From the NCBI GenBank assembly GCA_964427005.1, contig CAYRTL010000008.1, forward strand, positions 1 to 64,000: a stretch of 64,000 nt of DNA. The letters run 5' to 3'. Within the stretch, counting starts at the first letter, position 1. Each line of letters begins with the position of its first letter. The notes below the pieces were generated by a model. That model worked only from the letters and a program-made list of their open reading frames with translations, ran no database searches and had not been told where the DNA came from. Both the position numbers and the translations under genes were made by a program. The stretch comes from JAMXLO01 sp964427005. Its GTDB lineage: Bacteria > Pseudomonadota > Alphaproteobacteria > Acetobacterales > Acetobacteraceae. This document shows positions 17,110 to 25,249 of the stretch, one piece after another.

Positions 17110-18048
17110 ATGGGTGATCCTTTCGACCTGACTGCCGGGTGGTTGCAAGAGCATCTGCTGATCCCGCTGCTCTATGCGCTGGACCTGATGCAGTGGGAGG
17201 ACGTGTCGTATGGCTGGGCGCTGTTTGCTGTGTACGGTGCCTGCCAGGTCGCCCTCACCTACGCGGTCTGCGTGCCACTGGAACGCTGGCGTCCGGTGGA
17301 GCAATGGCCGGATGCGCGAGCCGTCACTGTTGATGTGTTCTATACGATCCTGTCGCGTGTCGGCGTGCTGCCGCTGTTTACCTTCGTGCTGTTCTATCGG
17401 GCACAGGTGGCGCTGAACGGGTTTTTGGCCGATCACGGCTGGGTGCCTCCGACATTGGAGCGGCTGCTTCCGTTCCTGCTGGGCCAGCCGATACTGACCT
17501 TCGTACTATATGCAATCATCCTTGACTGCGCCGATTACTGGCGGCACCGGCTGTCGCATCGATTCGGTTGGTGGTGGGCGCTGCACTCACTGCATCATGC
17601 GCAGCGGCAGATGACGTTCTGGTCGGATGACCGCAACCATTTGCTGGATGATCTGATCGGAGCGCTGTGGTTCGGCGTGATCGCGTTGGCCATCGGCGTG
17701 CCTCCGCTGCAGTTCCCTCTGCTGGTGCTGTTGCTGCGATTTCTGGAGAGCCTTTCGCATGCGAATGCGCGGGTGTCGTTCGGCTGGTTGGGCGAGCGGC
17801 TGCTGATCTCGCCCCGCTTCCATCGCGCACATCACGGACTGCTCGCCGCCGGGCAGCGAAGCTGCAACTACGGCGCGGTGCTGCCCTGGTGGGACATGCT
17901 GTTCGGCACCGCCGATTTCACCCGCGACTATGTCGCGACGGGCGATCCTACTGGCGAAGAAGCGCTCGCCAGCGGCTCATATCTGCGCCAGCAATGGGCG
18001 GGGCTACGAAGGTTTGCTGCCGCGGTGGCAAGGCCAGCGGCTCGGTAA
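17110..18048 (+). CDS. fatty acid hydroxylase / sterol desaturase family membrane protein
   Basis: A 312-residue di-iron membrane oxygenase. Three histidine clusters are present in order: HRLSH (HX3H), HSLHH (HX2HH) and HRAHH (HX2HH), with several membrane segments before and between them. This family hydroxylates or desaturates acyl chains, sterols or hopanoid-like lipids. It is coupled to the propeller gene upstream (3 bases) and convergent with psd. With the phosphatidylserine decarboxylase, aminotransferase and Mpo1-like genes beyond, it suggests a lipid-modifying neighbourhood. The substrate is inferred only. Confidence 0.87.
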   Translation: MGDPFDLTAGWLQEHLLIPLLYALDLMQWEDVSYGWALFAVYGACQVALTYAVCVPLERWRPVEQWPDARAVTVDVFYTILSRVGVLPLFTFVLFYRAQVALNGFLADHGWVPPTLERLLPFLLGQPILTFVLYAIILDCADYWRHRLSHRFGWWWALHSLHHAQRQMTFWSDDRNHLLDDLIGALWFGVIALAIGVPPLQFPLLVLLLRFLESLSHANARVSFGWLGERLLISPRFHRAHHGLLAAGQRSCNYGAVLPWWDMLFGTADFTRDYVATGDPTGEEALASGSYLRQQWAGLRRFAAAVARPAAR

Positions 18049-18051
18049 CAT

Positions 18052-18936
18052 TCATTCGGCTACTGGTCGTGGCAGATGCATCAGCGGCTCGCCCACGCGA
18101 ATCATGTCCCCCTGCCTGACGTTGTCTGTCAGGGTGAAGCCGTGGGGGGCAAAGACGATGATGGTCGAGCCGTGCTGGAACCAGCCCATTTCTTCGCCCT
18201 TTGCCAGCGCGACATTCAACTCAGTCGTTCGCGGGCCGCCAAGACGCACATCGGTGGTGTCGCCAAGGAAGTTGAGGCGGATGCTCGCGACCAAGATCGC
18301 AGCCACGGGAACCAACGTAATGTCGTGACCGGTGCGCGCGAGCCTGATGCGGATTGCTGCACGCTCGTTCTTGCAGAACAGACGCTCGACACGCTTGAGC
18401 GCGATCGGATTGACATTCCATGTGTCGCCCCCAATGTAGCTGACTGATCTGACGGCGCAGTCATGCGGTGCATGGAATCGGTGATACATCGACGCGGTCA
18501 GCCGCAGCGTCACATAGCAGCCGTTGCGATATGGCTGTGCGCATTCGTCATCGAGCAGCAGGTCGCGCAGGGAATACGGAAAGCCCTTGATCTGCAGTAC
18601 CTGGCCATCCTGCACTGATCCCGATGCCCCGACGATTGCGTCGCATGGGCTGACCATCAGATCCGGGTCGCGATCGATCGGACGTGCCCCGTCTTTCAGC
18701 CGCCGGACAAAACAATCATGCAGGCTGCGGAACCGCTGTTCGCGCGCCTCGGCCAGGTTCAAATCGGCGAAGCGGCGCCAGATGCCGATCGACAGATCGC
18801 GGATCAGCGGGTGCTCGAGCTGGCTGAACCAACCGAACAACGTTGTAGCCAGCCGCCGCGGAATGCGGTTGGTCAGCAGAAAGTTGACATCTTCATGACA
18901 GGCGATTGAGGCAATCGCCGAATATAGCTTGTTCAT
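18052..18936 (-). CDS. psd: phosphatidylserine decarboxylase
   Basis: Converts phosphatidylserine to phosphatidylethanolamine at the membrane, using a pyruvoyl group made by self-cleavage. The 294-residue protein has the family segments DLMVSPCDAIVG, IKGFPYSLRDLL, the metal or substrate region YHRFHAPHDC, and the C-terminal self-cleavage motif GST in WFQHGSTIIVFAP. It resembles the longer proteobacterial Psd type. The start codon almost touches that of the divergent aminotransferase frame, so the promoter must be within about 40 bases or inside the neighbour. Confidence 0.92.
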   Translation of the reverse strand: MNKLYSAIASIACHEDVNFLLTNRIPRRLATTLFGWFSQLEHPLIRDLSIGIWRRFADLNLAEAREQRFRSLHDCFVRRLKDGARPIDRDPDLMVSPCDAIVGASGSVQDGQVLQIKGFPYSLRDLLLDDECAQPYRNGCYVTLRLTASMYHRFHAPHDCAVRSVSYIGGDTWNVNPIALKRVERLFCKNERAAIRIRLARTGHDITLVPVAAILVASIRLNFLGDTTDVRLGGPRTTELNVALAKGEEMGWFQHGSTIIVFAPHGFTLTDNVRQGDMIRVGEPLMHLPRPVAE

Positions 18937-18973
18937 GATACGGACTTCTTACCGGATGGAGTCGCGTGGCAGC

Positions 18974-20650
18974 ATGGCAATCACGGTCCTCGCAGCATCT
19001 GTCGCCGGCGTGGCAGCGCTGGGTCTGCCATTCGCCAAGCGGCGCATCGAACTCTCGATGGCGAAGCACCGCTCGCTGACGGGGCACACACGGCTCGCGC
19101 GTCGAATGGCATCTCTCGTCCCGTTCTATGAGTACGACGAACATCAGTTCTTTCGGTCGGACAATCCGCCGGAGGACATCGCCATTCGACGGCAGGACGC
19201 CTTTCAACGACTCGCCTCGCTCTATCGAGACCGCTTTCCCCAGACGAGTGCATTGACGGCGCAGGTGCAAAGTGGCGCCTCCGATCTGCAATTCACCTCC
19301 GCGTACCGCGTGCCCTTTCAATATAGCCGCTATGTCCGCCAGCATCTGACGGCGGGATCCGTCCTGAAGTTCTCCGATGGCGTCACCGTCACGGATGTGG
19401 ATGGCAACAGGCTGTACGATGTTGCCAATTCCTATGGGGTCAATCTGTTTGGCTACGACTTCTATAAGGAGTGCATCGCCCGCGGCATGGAGCGAGTGCG
19501 CGATCTGGGACCGGTACTCGGCGCCTACCATCCGATCGCCGCCTACAACATCGAACGTATCCGGCAGATCTCGGGACTGGATGAGGTCTCGTTCCACATG
19601 TCGGGAACGGAAGCGGTGATGCAGGCGGTTCGGCTCGCGCGCTATCATACGCGCCGCTCGCACATCGTCCGTTTCAGCGGCGCCTATCATGGCTGGTGGA
19701 GCGACGTTCAGCCCGGCATCGGCAATCCTTCGACCGTGCGTGAGACATACACGTTGGCTGAGATGTCGGAGCACACCCTTCATGTGCTGCGTACCCGGCG
19801 TGACATCGCCTGCGTGCTGGTCAACCCACTGCAGGCAATGCATCCCAATGCGGGGCCGCCGGCCGATTCGTCGCTCGTTGATAGCGGCAGGGACGCGCAT
19901 TTCGATCGGCAGGCCTATACGCGCTGGCTGCAGCAGCTCCGAGAGGTCTGCACCGAGCGGAAGATAGCCTTGATCTTCGACGAGATTTTTGTCGGTTTCC
20001 GCCTCGCGCTTGGCGGGGCACAGGAGTTCTTCGGTGTACGCGCCGATATGGTCACGTATGGCAAGACACTCGGCGGCGGATTGCCTGTCGGCGTGCTGTG
20101 CGGTCGCCATGAGTGGATGAAGCGATTCCGCGATAATCGTCCGGCGGATATCTGCCTGGCACGCGGGACATTCAACGCGCATCCATACGTCATGGGAGCG
20201 ATGAACGAGTTTCTCCGTCGGCTGGAAATACCGGAGATGCTGCGCCTTTACCAAGGCCTGGACGAGACGTGGAACCATCGGGCCGAATGTATGAACCGGC
20301 TGCTCGGCGACGCCGGTCTTCCCGTCCGGGTGGTGAACCTCGCCTCGGTTTGGACGGTCTGCTACACGCGACCGTCGCGCTACAATTGGATGCTGCAATA
20401 CTACCTTCGGGCAGAGGGATTGGTACTGAGCTGGGTCGGCACCGGCCGGTTGATCTTCAGCCTGAATTATAGCGAGGCAGATTTCGCAGCCGTCGCCGAA
20501 CGATTCGTCGCCGCGGCACGCGCGATGGATCGGGATGGTTGGTGGTGGGCTGGTCCGGAGGCCAGCAACAAGTCCATCAGGCGGCAGGTCCTGCGCGAGA
20601 TGCTGGCGAGCTACTGGGCGCGCCCGAAGGCACTGGCAGAAGCTCGCTGA
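18974..20650 (+). CDS. class III PLP aminotransferase, glutamate-1-semialdehyde aminomutase-like
   Basis: A 558-residue PLP enzyme, longer than the usual 430. An N-terminal hydrophobic helix (ITVLAASVAGVAALGLPFA) suggests membrane anchoring, followed by about 80 extra residues. The catalytic domain shows FHMSGTEAVMQAVRLAR, FSGAYHGWW, the Asp motif LIFDEIFVGFR and the PLP lysine in TYGKTLGGGLPVG. The start at 18974 was chosen because the earlier ATG at 18935 overlaps the psd start. It is not a normal HemL: the anchor and its place beside psd and a fatty acid hydroxylase suggest an amino-lipid or envelope substrate. Confidence 0.82.
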   Translation: MAITVLAASVAGVAALGLPFAKRRIELSMAKHRSLTGHTRLARRMASLVPFYEYDEHQFFRSDNPPEDIAIRRQDAFQRLASLYRDRFPQTSALTAQVQSGASDLQFTSAYRVPFQYSRYVRQHLTAGSVLKFSDGVTVTDVDGNRLYDVANSYGVNLFGYDFYKECIARGMERVRDLGPVLGAYHPIAAYNIERIRQISGLDEVSFHMSGTEAVMQAVRLARYHTRRSHIVRFSGAYHGWWSDVQPGIGNPSTVRETYTLAEMSEHTLHVLRTRRDIACVLVNPLQAMHPNAGPPADSSLVDSGRDAHFDRQAYTRWLQQLREVCTERKIALIFDEIFVGFRLALGGAQEFFGVRADMVTYGKTLGGGLPVGVLCGRHEWMKRFRDNRPADICLARGTFNAHPYVMGAMNEFLRRLEIPEMLRLYQGLDETWNHRAECMNRLLGDAGLPVRVVNLASVWTVCYTRPSRYNWMLQYYLRAEGLVLSWVGTGRLIFSLNYSEADFAAVAERFVAAARAMDRDGWWWAGPEASNKSIRRQVLREMLASYWARPKALAEAR

Positions 20651-20660
20651 AATCTCGCGA

Positions 20661-21272
20661 CTAGCGCGAATGTGGGCTGAACTTCGCGCCCTCGATGAGT
20701 TCGCCGCGCAACAGATAGGCAGGGGCTCGGCAGTACAGCTTGATATCGTGGAACGGGTCCGTAAGGATCTTCGTTGCCCACACGAGGCCGGTCTGCACGT
20801 CCTCAATCTTGAATAGCTGAATCGTGCGGAACAGCAGACCGCCGATGCCCAATGCCAGCCAGAGATAGCCGACATGGCGCACAAACTCGCCGACAGTGTG
20901 GTGCGGCTGCACGGTGTGCAGGAGCGTGGGATCGACGAACAACAGGAGCGGCGACAATGCCCAGATGGTCAGCAGGACGATCTTCCGGCGGAGATTGTAC
21001 CCCACCTTGATCTCCTCCTTGTATTCGTGCGTGGCGTGGTTCACGAAGTCATAGCCCTTAGGCTCGAAGAAAAAGTGTCCGGCCTGTCGGCTGACCATGG
21101 CCACCAACCACCCTATCAACGCTGACGCAGCCGGGTCCTTGAACACCATCATATAGGCACCAACGAAACTGATAGCGCTTATGAGGTGCAGGGACTGGTT
21201 TATCCGGCTGTGATGGTAGTAGCGATGATCGTCCCAACGTTGCTCTCTTAGGAGTTCAAGAAATCCTGCCAT
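20661..21272 (-). CDS. Mpo1/DUF962-like membrane protein
   Basis: A 203-residue membrane protein with four or so hydrophobic helices. It has YYHHSRINQSLHLISAISFVGAY and WLVAMVSRQAGHFFFEP, an H/N/H plus GHxxxE arrangement like that of DUF962/Mpo1 proteins, which in yeast oxidise 2-hydroxy fatty acids. The match is by motif only and may be distant. The start at 21272 was preferred over 21284 because GGGAAGGG precedes it. Convergent with the aminotransferase. In context it may act on hydroxylated acyl chains made by the 17 kb hydroxylase. Confidence 0.55.
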   Translation of the reverse strand: MAGFLELLREQRWDDHRYYHHSRINQSLHLISAISFVGAYMMVFKDPAASALIGWLVAMVSRQAGHFFFEPKGYDFVNHATHEYKEEIKVGYNLRRKIVLLTIWALSPLLLFVDPTLLHTVQPHHTVGEFVRHVGYLWLALGIGGLLFRTIQLFKIEDVQTGLVWATKILTDPFHDIKLYCRAPAYLLRGELIEGAKFSPHSR

Positions 21273-21516
21273 CGCCCTTCCCATGCTAAGCCTTCAACCC
21301 GAATCGGCAAAACTTCGCAAAGCTGACATCGGTTCGGCAGAGAGACACGTGATGGTTTGATGAAAGTAATGGCTGGCGTGGGCCCGGGACTTCGGGCGGA
21401 GAGGAGGCCTCTTCGGGACCAGCATCATACAAGTAAGGCCCGATCTGTGAGTTGCCTCACTGCACCGCGCTGACCTAGGTGCGACACCCATCCTTACAGG
21501 GATGGGAGGCAAGTTC

Positions 21517-22587
21517 ATGGCGTGGGCAATCACAGCCGCCAGCCGTTTCCGGCCCGACTGGTTCGTCTTGTCACTCGCCGGCGTTCTTCTGACCGCCACG
21601 GTGGCTCCATGCCAAGGCCAGATGGCCGTCCTGTGCCACGGGCTTGGGTTGTTCGCCATTTCGTCTCTGTTCTTCTTGCAAGGTGCCCGGTTATCGCGCG
21701 AGGCAATACTCGGCGGCATCATGCATTGGCGTCTACATGCTACGATCGCGACGATTACCTTTGTTGTTTATCCGCTGATCGGCGTCTTATCGGCCCGCTT
21801 GTTCCCCCAGCTTCTGCCGCCGATGCTGTGGCTCGGACTGCTGTTCCTCGCCACCCTGCCTTCGACTGTTCAATCCTCGATTGCCCTGACCTCTATGGCG
21901 CAGGGCAACGTCGCCGGCGCGATATGTTCGGCGACGGCTTCCAACCTGGTGGGGCTCGTCCTCACCCCGATTCTGTTCGGTCTCGTCGCAATGGCCAATG
22001 GCGGACGGAGCGGAATTCCAGTCGAAAACATCGGCCAGGTCTTGCTGCAGTTGTTCGTGCCGTTCGTTGCAGGGCATCTGCTGCGCCCCTGGATTGGTAG
22101 CTGGGCCGAGCGCAGCCGGCGCATCCTGGCGATCACAGACCGCGGTTCGATCCTGCTCGTGGTTTACGGCGCATTCAGTGCCGCAGTCGTGCACGGCGTG
22201 TGGCACCAGTTGCCGCCACTCACAATGATCAGCGTGACGTGCGTTGTCGGATTGCTGCTCGCGGTTGGCCTATTGGTCACCGTCCTTGCGCCGAACTTGA
22301 TTGATTTCTCCGAGGCCGATCAGGTCGCTGTGGTGTTCTGCGGTTCGCAAAAATCGCTGGTGAGCGGCGTTCCGATCGCAAACGTGCTGTTTCCTGCTTC
22401 AGTCGTTGGACCGGTCCTGATCCCACTGATGGTCTATTATCCGATGCAACTCGTCATATGTGCCTGGCTCGCGCGGCAATACGCCACGCGCGGCAGTCAG
22501 CGGCATCGGCAACCTTGGAGAAATCCCGTCCGGCTGTTTCGTTCACTGTTTGCCGCCGCATACGAGACGCGCAGGCACCAATCGTAA
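21517..22587 (+). CDS. bile acid:sodium symporter-like transporter (SBF-like, YfeH type)
   Basis: A 356-residue polytopic membrane protein with about ten helices. The start at 21517 (MAWAITAASRFRPDWF) matches family N-termini. Characteristic segments include FFLQGARLSREAILGG, PSTVQSSIALTSMAQGNVAGAICSATASNLVG and VVFCGSQKSLVSGVPIANVLF, typical of the SBF-like CPA/BASS family. The substrate is unknown; members move organic anions with sodium. The last 30 residues overlap an open frame on the other strand and may not be conserved. Confidence 0.87.
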   Translation: MAWAITAASRFRPDWFVLSLAGVLLTATVAPCQGQMAVLCHGLGLFAISSLFFLQGARLSREAILGGIMHWRLHATIATITFVVYPLIGVLSARLFPQLLPPMLWLGLLFLATLPSTVQSSIALTSMAQGNVAGAICSATASNLVGLVLTPILFGLVAMANGGRSGIPVENIGQVLLQLFVPFVAGHLLRPWIGSWAERSRRILAITDRGSILLVVYGAFSAAVVHGVWHQLPPLTMISVTCVVGLLLAVGLLVTVLAPNLIDFSEADQVAVVFCGSQKSLVSGVPIANVLFPASVVGPVLIPLMVYYPMQLVICAWLARQYATRGSQRHRQPWRNPVRLFRSLFAAAYETRRHQS

Positions 22588-22840
22588 CGCACGCTTCAGC
22601 GTGATCGGGTATCCACGGGAGCTCTTCGGCTGCTGCGCCAATCCGATGCTGACGCGATGCGCGCCGCAGCAGCTTCAGTATGGTGGATCTTGCCACGGGT
22701 GTACCTGCGCGGAGCCGCGCGACAATTTTGGGATTCGTGCGCAGCAGATGCGCCGCGATCGCATCGTCTGCGTAGTGCGGCGCGGCCAGTTCATTCCATT
22801 GCGGGGACACGAACCAGGCCCGGCCCTTCTTCTTGCTCAT
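22454..22840 (-). CDS. possible small helix-turn-helix protein
   Basis: Not recognised. From ATG 22840 the frame encodes MSKKKGRAWFVSPQWNEL and a basic helical part (LRTNPKIVARLRAGTPVARSTILKLLRR) that looks like a helix-turn-helix. It runs on to 22454, overlapping the 3' end of the symporter by 134 bases, where its sequence becomes shadow-like. Either a real gene of about 85-90 residues with a shifted end, or a chance frame. Confidence 0.3.
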   Translation of the reverse strand: MSKKKGRAWFVSPQWNELAAPHYADDAIAAHLLRTNPKIVARLRAGTPVARSTILKLLRRASRQHRIGAAAEELPWIPDHAEACVTIGACASRMRRQTVNETAGRDFSKVADAADCRAWRIAARARHI

Positions 22841-22866
22841 GGCACTTGAACATCCAAAATCCTGCC

Positions 22867-23076
22867 GGCTTCGTTGCGGCACGGATCGTTCAGGAATTGA
22901 CCTCAACGTCCTCTGAAAACANNNNNNNNNNNNNNNNNNNNNNNNNNNNNNNNNNNNNNNNNNNNNNNNNNNNNNNNNNNNNNNNNNNNNNNNNNNNNNN
23001 NNNNNNNNNNNNNNNNNNNNNGGCTTCGTTGCGGCACGGATCGTTCAGGAATTGACCTCAACGTCCTCTGAAAACA
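22867..23076. repeat. identical 55-base contig ends flanking an assembly gap
   Basis: Bases 22867-22921 and 23022-23076 are the same 55 bases, from GGCTTCGTT to GAAAACA. They sit exactly at the two borders of the N run. This is the pattern of two contigs that overlap by one assembly word and were scaffolded with a default gap rather than merged. Confidence 0.9.
22922..23021. other. assembly gap (100 N)
   Basis: Exactly 100 undetermined bases, the standard placeholder for a gap of unknown size. Because both borders carry the same 55 bases, the true gap is probably absent. Confidence 0.98.
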
Positions 23077-23081
23077 CGGTT

Positions 23082-23177
23082 CGAAACCGAACTGGACTGT
23101 TTGTCGATATGGGGCGGGAGTCCGTAAAAAATCCATATAAATCGGCAGGGGCGATGCGGAATCGGACGGGCCTTTTC
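23082..23177 (+). repeat. duplicated heptacodon RNRTGLF
   Basis: Bases 23082-23102 and 23157-23177 both encode R-N-R-T-G-L-F in the same frame, 75 bases apart. First and second codon positions agree at all seven codons, while every third position differs. Flanking residues are similar (V/M before, V/A and D/N after). This is the signature of a duplicated peptide kept by selection at protein level. The frame is open into the monooxygenase gene, so the unit may be an upstream extension of that protein or a separate small gene. Confidence 0.6.
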
Positions 23178-23243
23178 GCAAACGGATTCTCGGCGCACCA
23201 TCAGCGTAAGAACCCATCGCTCCCATCGGAAGGCTCACGCGCC

Positions 23244-24608
23244 ATGCCCGCAGCCCAGCGTCAGATGCACATGGGTGTCTTCGTACTCGGCACCGGCAAT
23301 CACATGTCCGGCTGGCGCATGGATGACGCCTTCGCCACCCACATGGAACTGCCGGTGATGCAGGAGATCGCCCGCATTGCTGAAAGGGGCAAATTCGATC
23401 TGGTGTTCATCTCCGATTCGATGGCGATGGACCCAACCGATCATCCGTCATTCATGTGCCGCTTCGAGCCCACAACACTGATCACTGCGCTCGCCGCCTG
23501 CACGACCCATGTCGGGCTTGGCGCCACGGTCTCCACCAGCTTCTCCGAACCGTTCAATGTCGCCCGCGTCTTCGGCTCGATCGACCACATCAGCGGCGGC
23601 CGCGCCGCATGGAATGTCGTGACCAGTTCCAATCCCAAGGCGGCGCTCAACTTTAATCTGGACGAACACATCGAGCATGAGTTGCGCTACGAGCGCGCCA
23701 ACGAGTTCGTCGATGTCGTGCGCGGACTCTGGGACTGCTGGGACGACGGCGCCATAGTCGCCGACAAGCTCACTGGGCGGTTCATCGACGCCACCAAGGT
23801 GCGCCCGCTCAACCATGTCGGCCGCTTCTTCAAGGTCAAAGGTCCACTCAATATGGCGCGCAGCCCGCAAGGGCATCCGGTCATCATCCAGGCCGGCGGG
23901 TCGCCGTCCGGGCTGGAGCTCGCGGCACGCACTGCCGATGTCGTGTTCTCCGTTGTGCAGGAGCTGGCGCCGGCGAAGGCCGCCTACGCCAATCTCAAGG
24001 ATCGCATGGCCAAGTACGGCCGCACCCCGGATCAGCTCGCAGTGTTGCCCGGTATGATGCCCATCGTGGGCAACAGCGATGCCGAGGCTCGCGAGACACT
24101 CGCGAAGCTGCAAAGCTGGATCACGCCCACCAATGCCGCAACACTGGTCGCCAGCCGCATTGGCTACGACGTCTCCGGATACCCCCTTGACGGCCCGGTG
24201 CCACCTCCTCCGCCAGAGCTGAACAGCCAGACCTTCCCCGCCGTCCTCTACGAGATGGCGAAGCGCGAGAAGATGACCTTGCGCGACCTCTACAACCTGA
24301 CTGCGGCGGCACGCGGCCACTGGGTGGTCTGTGGCACCCCCACCAGGATCGCCGACACATTGGAGGAATGGTTCGCCGAGGACGCGGCCGATGGCTTCAA
24401 CGTTCTGCCGGCCTGGTTCCCCGGCGGATTTACGGACTTCATCGATCGTGTCGTGCCCGAGCTGCAGCGCCGAGGGTTGTTCCGTCGCGACTACCAGGGC
24501 AGGACCTTGCGCGACCATCTCTGCCTCTCGCGGGTGGAGGCTCCGGCTTCCACGCCGATGATGGAGAGGCTAGCGTCCGCCACTGAAGCCGTTCCAATTG
24601 ATAGGTGA
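23244..24608 (+). CDS. LLM-class flavin-dependent monooxygenase (NtaA/SnaA/DszA family)
   Basis: A 454-residue TIM-barrel monooxygenase using reduced FMN from a partner reductase. It has the N-terminal HMGVFVLGTGNHMSGWR, FDLVFISDSMAM, the region FGSIDHISGGRAAWNVVTSSNP, HPVIIQAGGSPSGLELAARTADVVF, and ARGHWVVCGTPTRIADTLEEWF. These are typical of the NtaA/SnaA/SoxA/DszA group. The start at 23244 matches family N-termini, although the frame is open upstream. A VOC dioxygenase follows 3 bases later, so they probably act in one pathway on an aromatic, thio or nitrilo compound. No flavin reductase is adjacent. Confidence 0.88.
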   Translation: MPAAQRQMHMGVFVLGTGNHMSGWRMDDAFATHMELPVMQEIARIAERGKFDLVFISDSMAMDPTDHPSFMCRFEPTTLITALAACTTHVGLGATVSTSFSEPFNVARVFGSIDHISGGRAAWNVVTSSNPKAALNFNLDEHIEHELRYERANEFVDVVRGLWDCWDDGAIVADKLTGRFIDATKVRPLNHVGRFFKVKGPLNMARSPQGHPVIIQAGGSPSGLELAARTADVVFSVVQELAPAKAAYANLKDRMAKYGRTPDQLAVLPGMMPIVGNSDAEARETLAKLQSWITPTNAATLVASRIGYDVSGYPLDGPVPPPPPELNSQTFPAVLYEMAKREKMTLRDLYNLTAAARGHWVVCGTPTRIADTLEEWFAEDAADGFNVLPAWFPGGFTDFIDRVVPELQRRGLFRRDYQGRTLRDHLCLSRVEAPASTPMMERLASATEAVPIDR

Positions 24609-24611
24609 ACC

Positions 24612-25178
24612 ATGGACGTCCAGGCAGTCAGCAAGATGCATCGCCCCAAGGGCATGCCCTTCCGTTGCAACAAGATCGGCCATGTGGCGCTCTACGTGAA
24701 AGACCTCGAGCGCTCGGCCAAGTTCTACACCGAGGTCATGGGGTTCTCGATCTCCGACGTTTACGAGAGCAATATGCTTCCCGGCGGCGCGGTGTTCCTG
24801 CGTTGCAGCGCCGACCATCACGGGGTGGCGTTGTTCCAGCTACCCGAGGGGCAGCCGCCGCATGGCGCGTTCCACCACATGGCGTTCGAGGTCTCGACGC
24901 TGGACGAGGTGCTGCGGGCGCGCGAACATCTGCGCAGGCACGATGTGCCGGTACATTTCGAAGGCCGCCGCCGAGCCGGCTGTCAGCTCGCAGTCGAATT
25001 CACCGATCCTGATGGCCACAACCTGGAGATCTACTGGGACATCGACCAGATCGGCAGCGACGGCCGCGTGCGCCCGCCCGAGGAATGGAAGGGCGCCACC
25101 AGCCTGGAAACAGCGATCGCCGACCCTGTCATCGGTCAGGACACCACGGTGCAGGACCGCTCGTTACTGAATTCATAG
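24612..25178 (+). CDS. VOC-family (glyoxalase/extradiol dioxygenase-like) protein
   Basis: A 188-residue vicinal-oxygen-chelate protein. The metal ligands expected of the fold are visible: the histidine in IGHVALYV (near residue 24), the histidine pair in GAFHHMAFEV (near 89) and the glutamate in GHNLEIYWD (near 140). The two beta-alpha-beta modules span residues 20-75 and 85-145. It resembles catechol 2,3-dioxygenase-type members. Translationally close to the flavin monooxygenase upstream, suggesting successive oxidation steps on one substrate. Confidence 0.85.
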   Translation: MDVQAVSKMHRPKGMPFRCNKIGHVALYVKDLERSAKFYTEVMGFSISDVYESNMLPGGAVFLRCSADHHGVALFQLPEGQPPHGAFHHMAFEVSTLDEVLRAREHLRRHDVPVHFEGRRRAGCQLAVEFTDPDGHNLEIYWDIDQIGSDGRVRPPEEWKGATSLETAIADPVIGQDTTVQDRSLLNS

Positions 25179-25249
25179 CGGGGTGAGGTCGGGTTTTTGT
25201 GATTTCCGTGCGGAACCTTAACTTTACTCTCCCGTAGTAAGCTCGCGGC

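Larger units (their letters stand above)
22841..23243. other. gap-bearing intergenic stretch
   Basis: Holds the 100-N gap, the duplicated contig ends and the heptapeptide repeat. Collapsing the duplicated ends leaves about 250 real bases upstream of the flavin monooxygenase. A small inverted repeat (CGGTT-CGA-AACCG) begins at 23077. Confidence 0.6.

Noticed and set aside
18893..20884. A 663-codon open frame on the minus strand opposite the aminotransferase gene
   Set aside because: It is the antisense shadow of a well-supported class III aminotransferase in GC-rich DNA. It has no recognisable domain, and its residues are rich in Arg, Pro, His and Cys as expected of shadows.
23448..24518. A 356-codon minus-strand open frame within the flavin monooxygenase
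   Set aside because: The plus-strand monooxygenase has clear family motifs throughout. The antisense frame has none.
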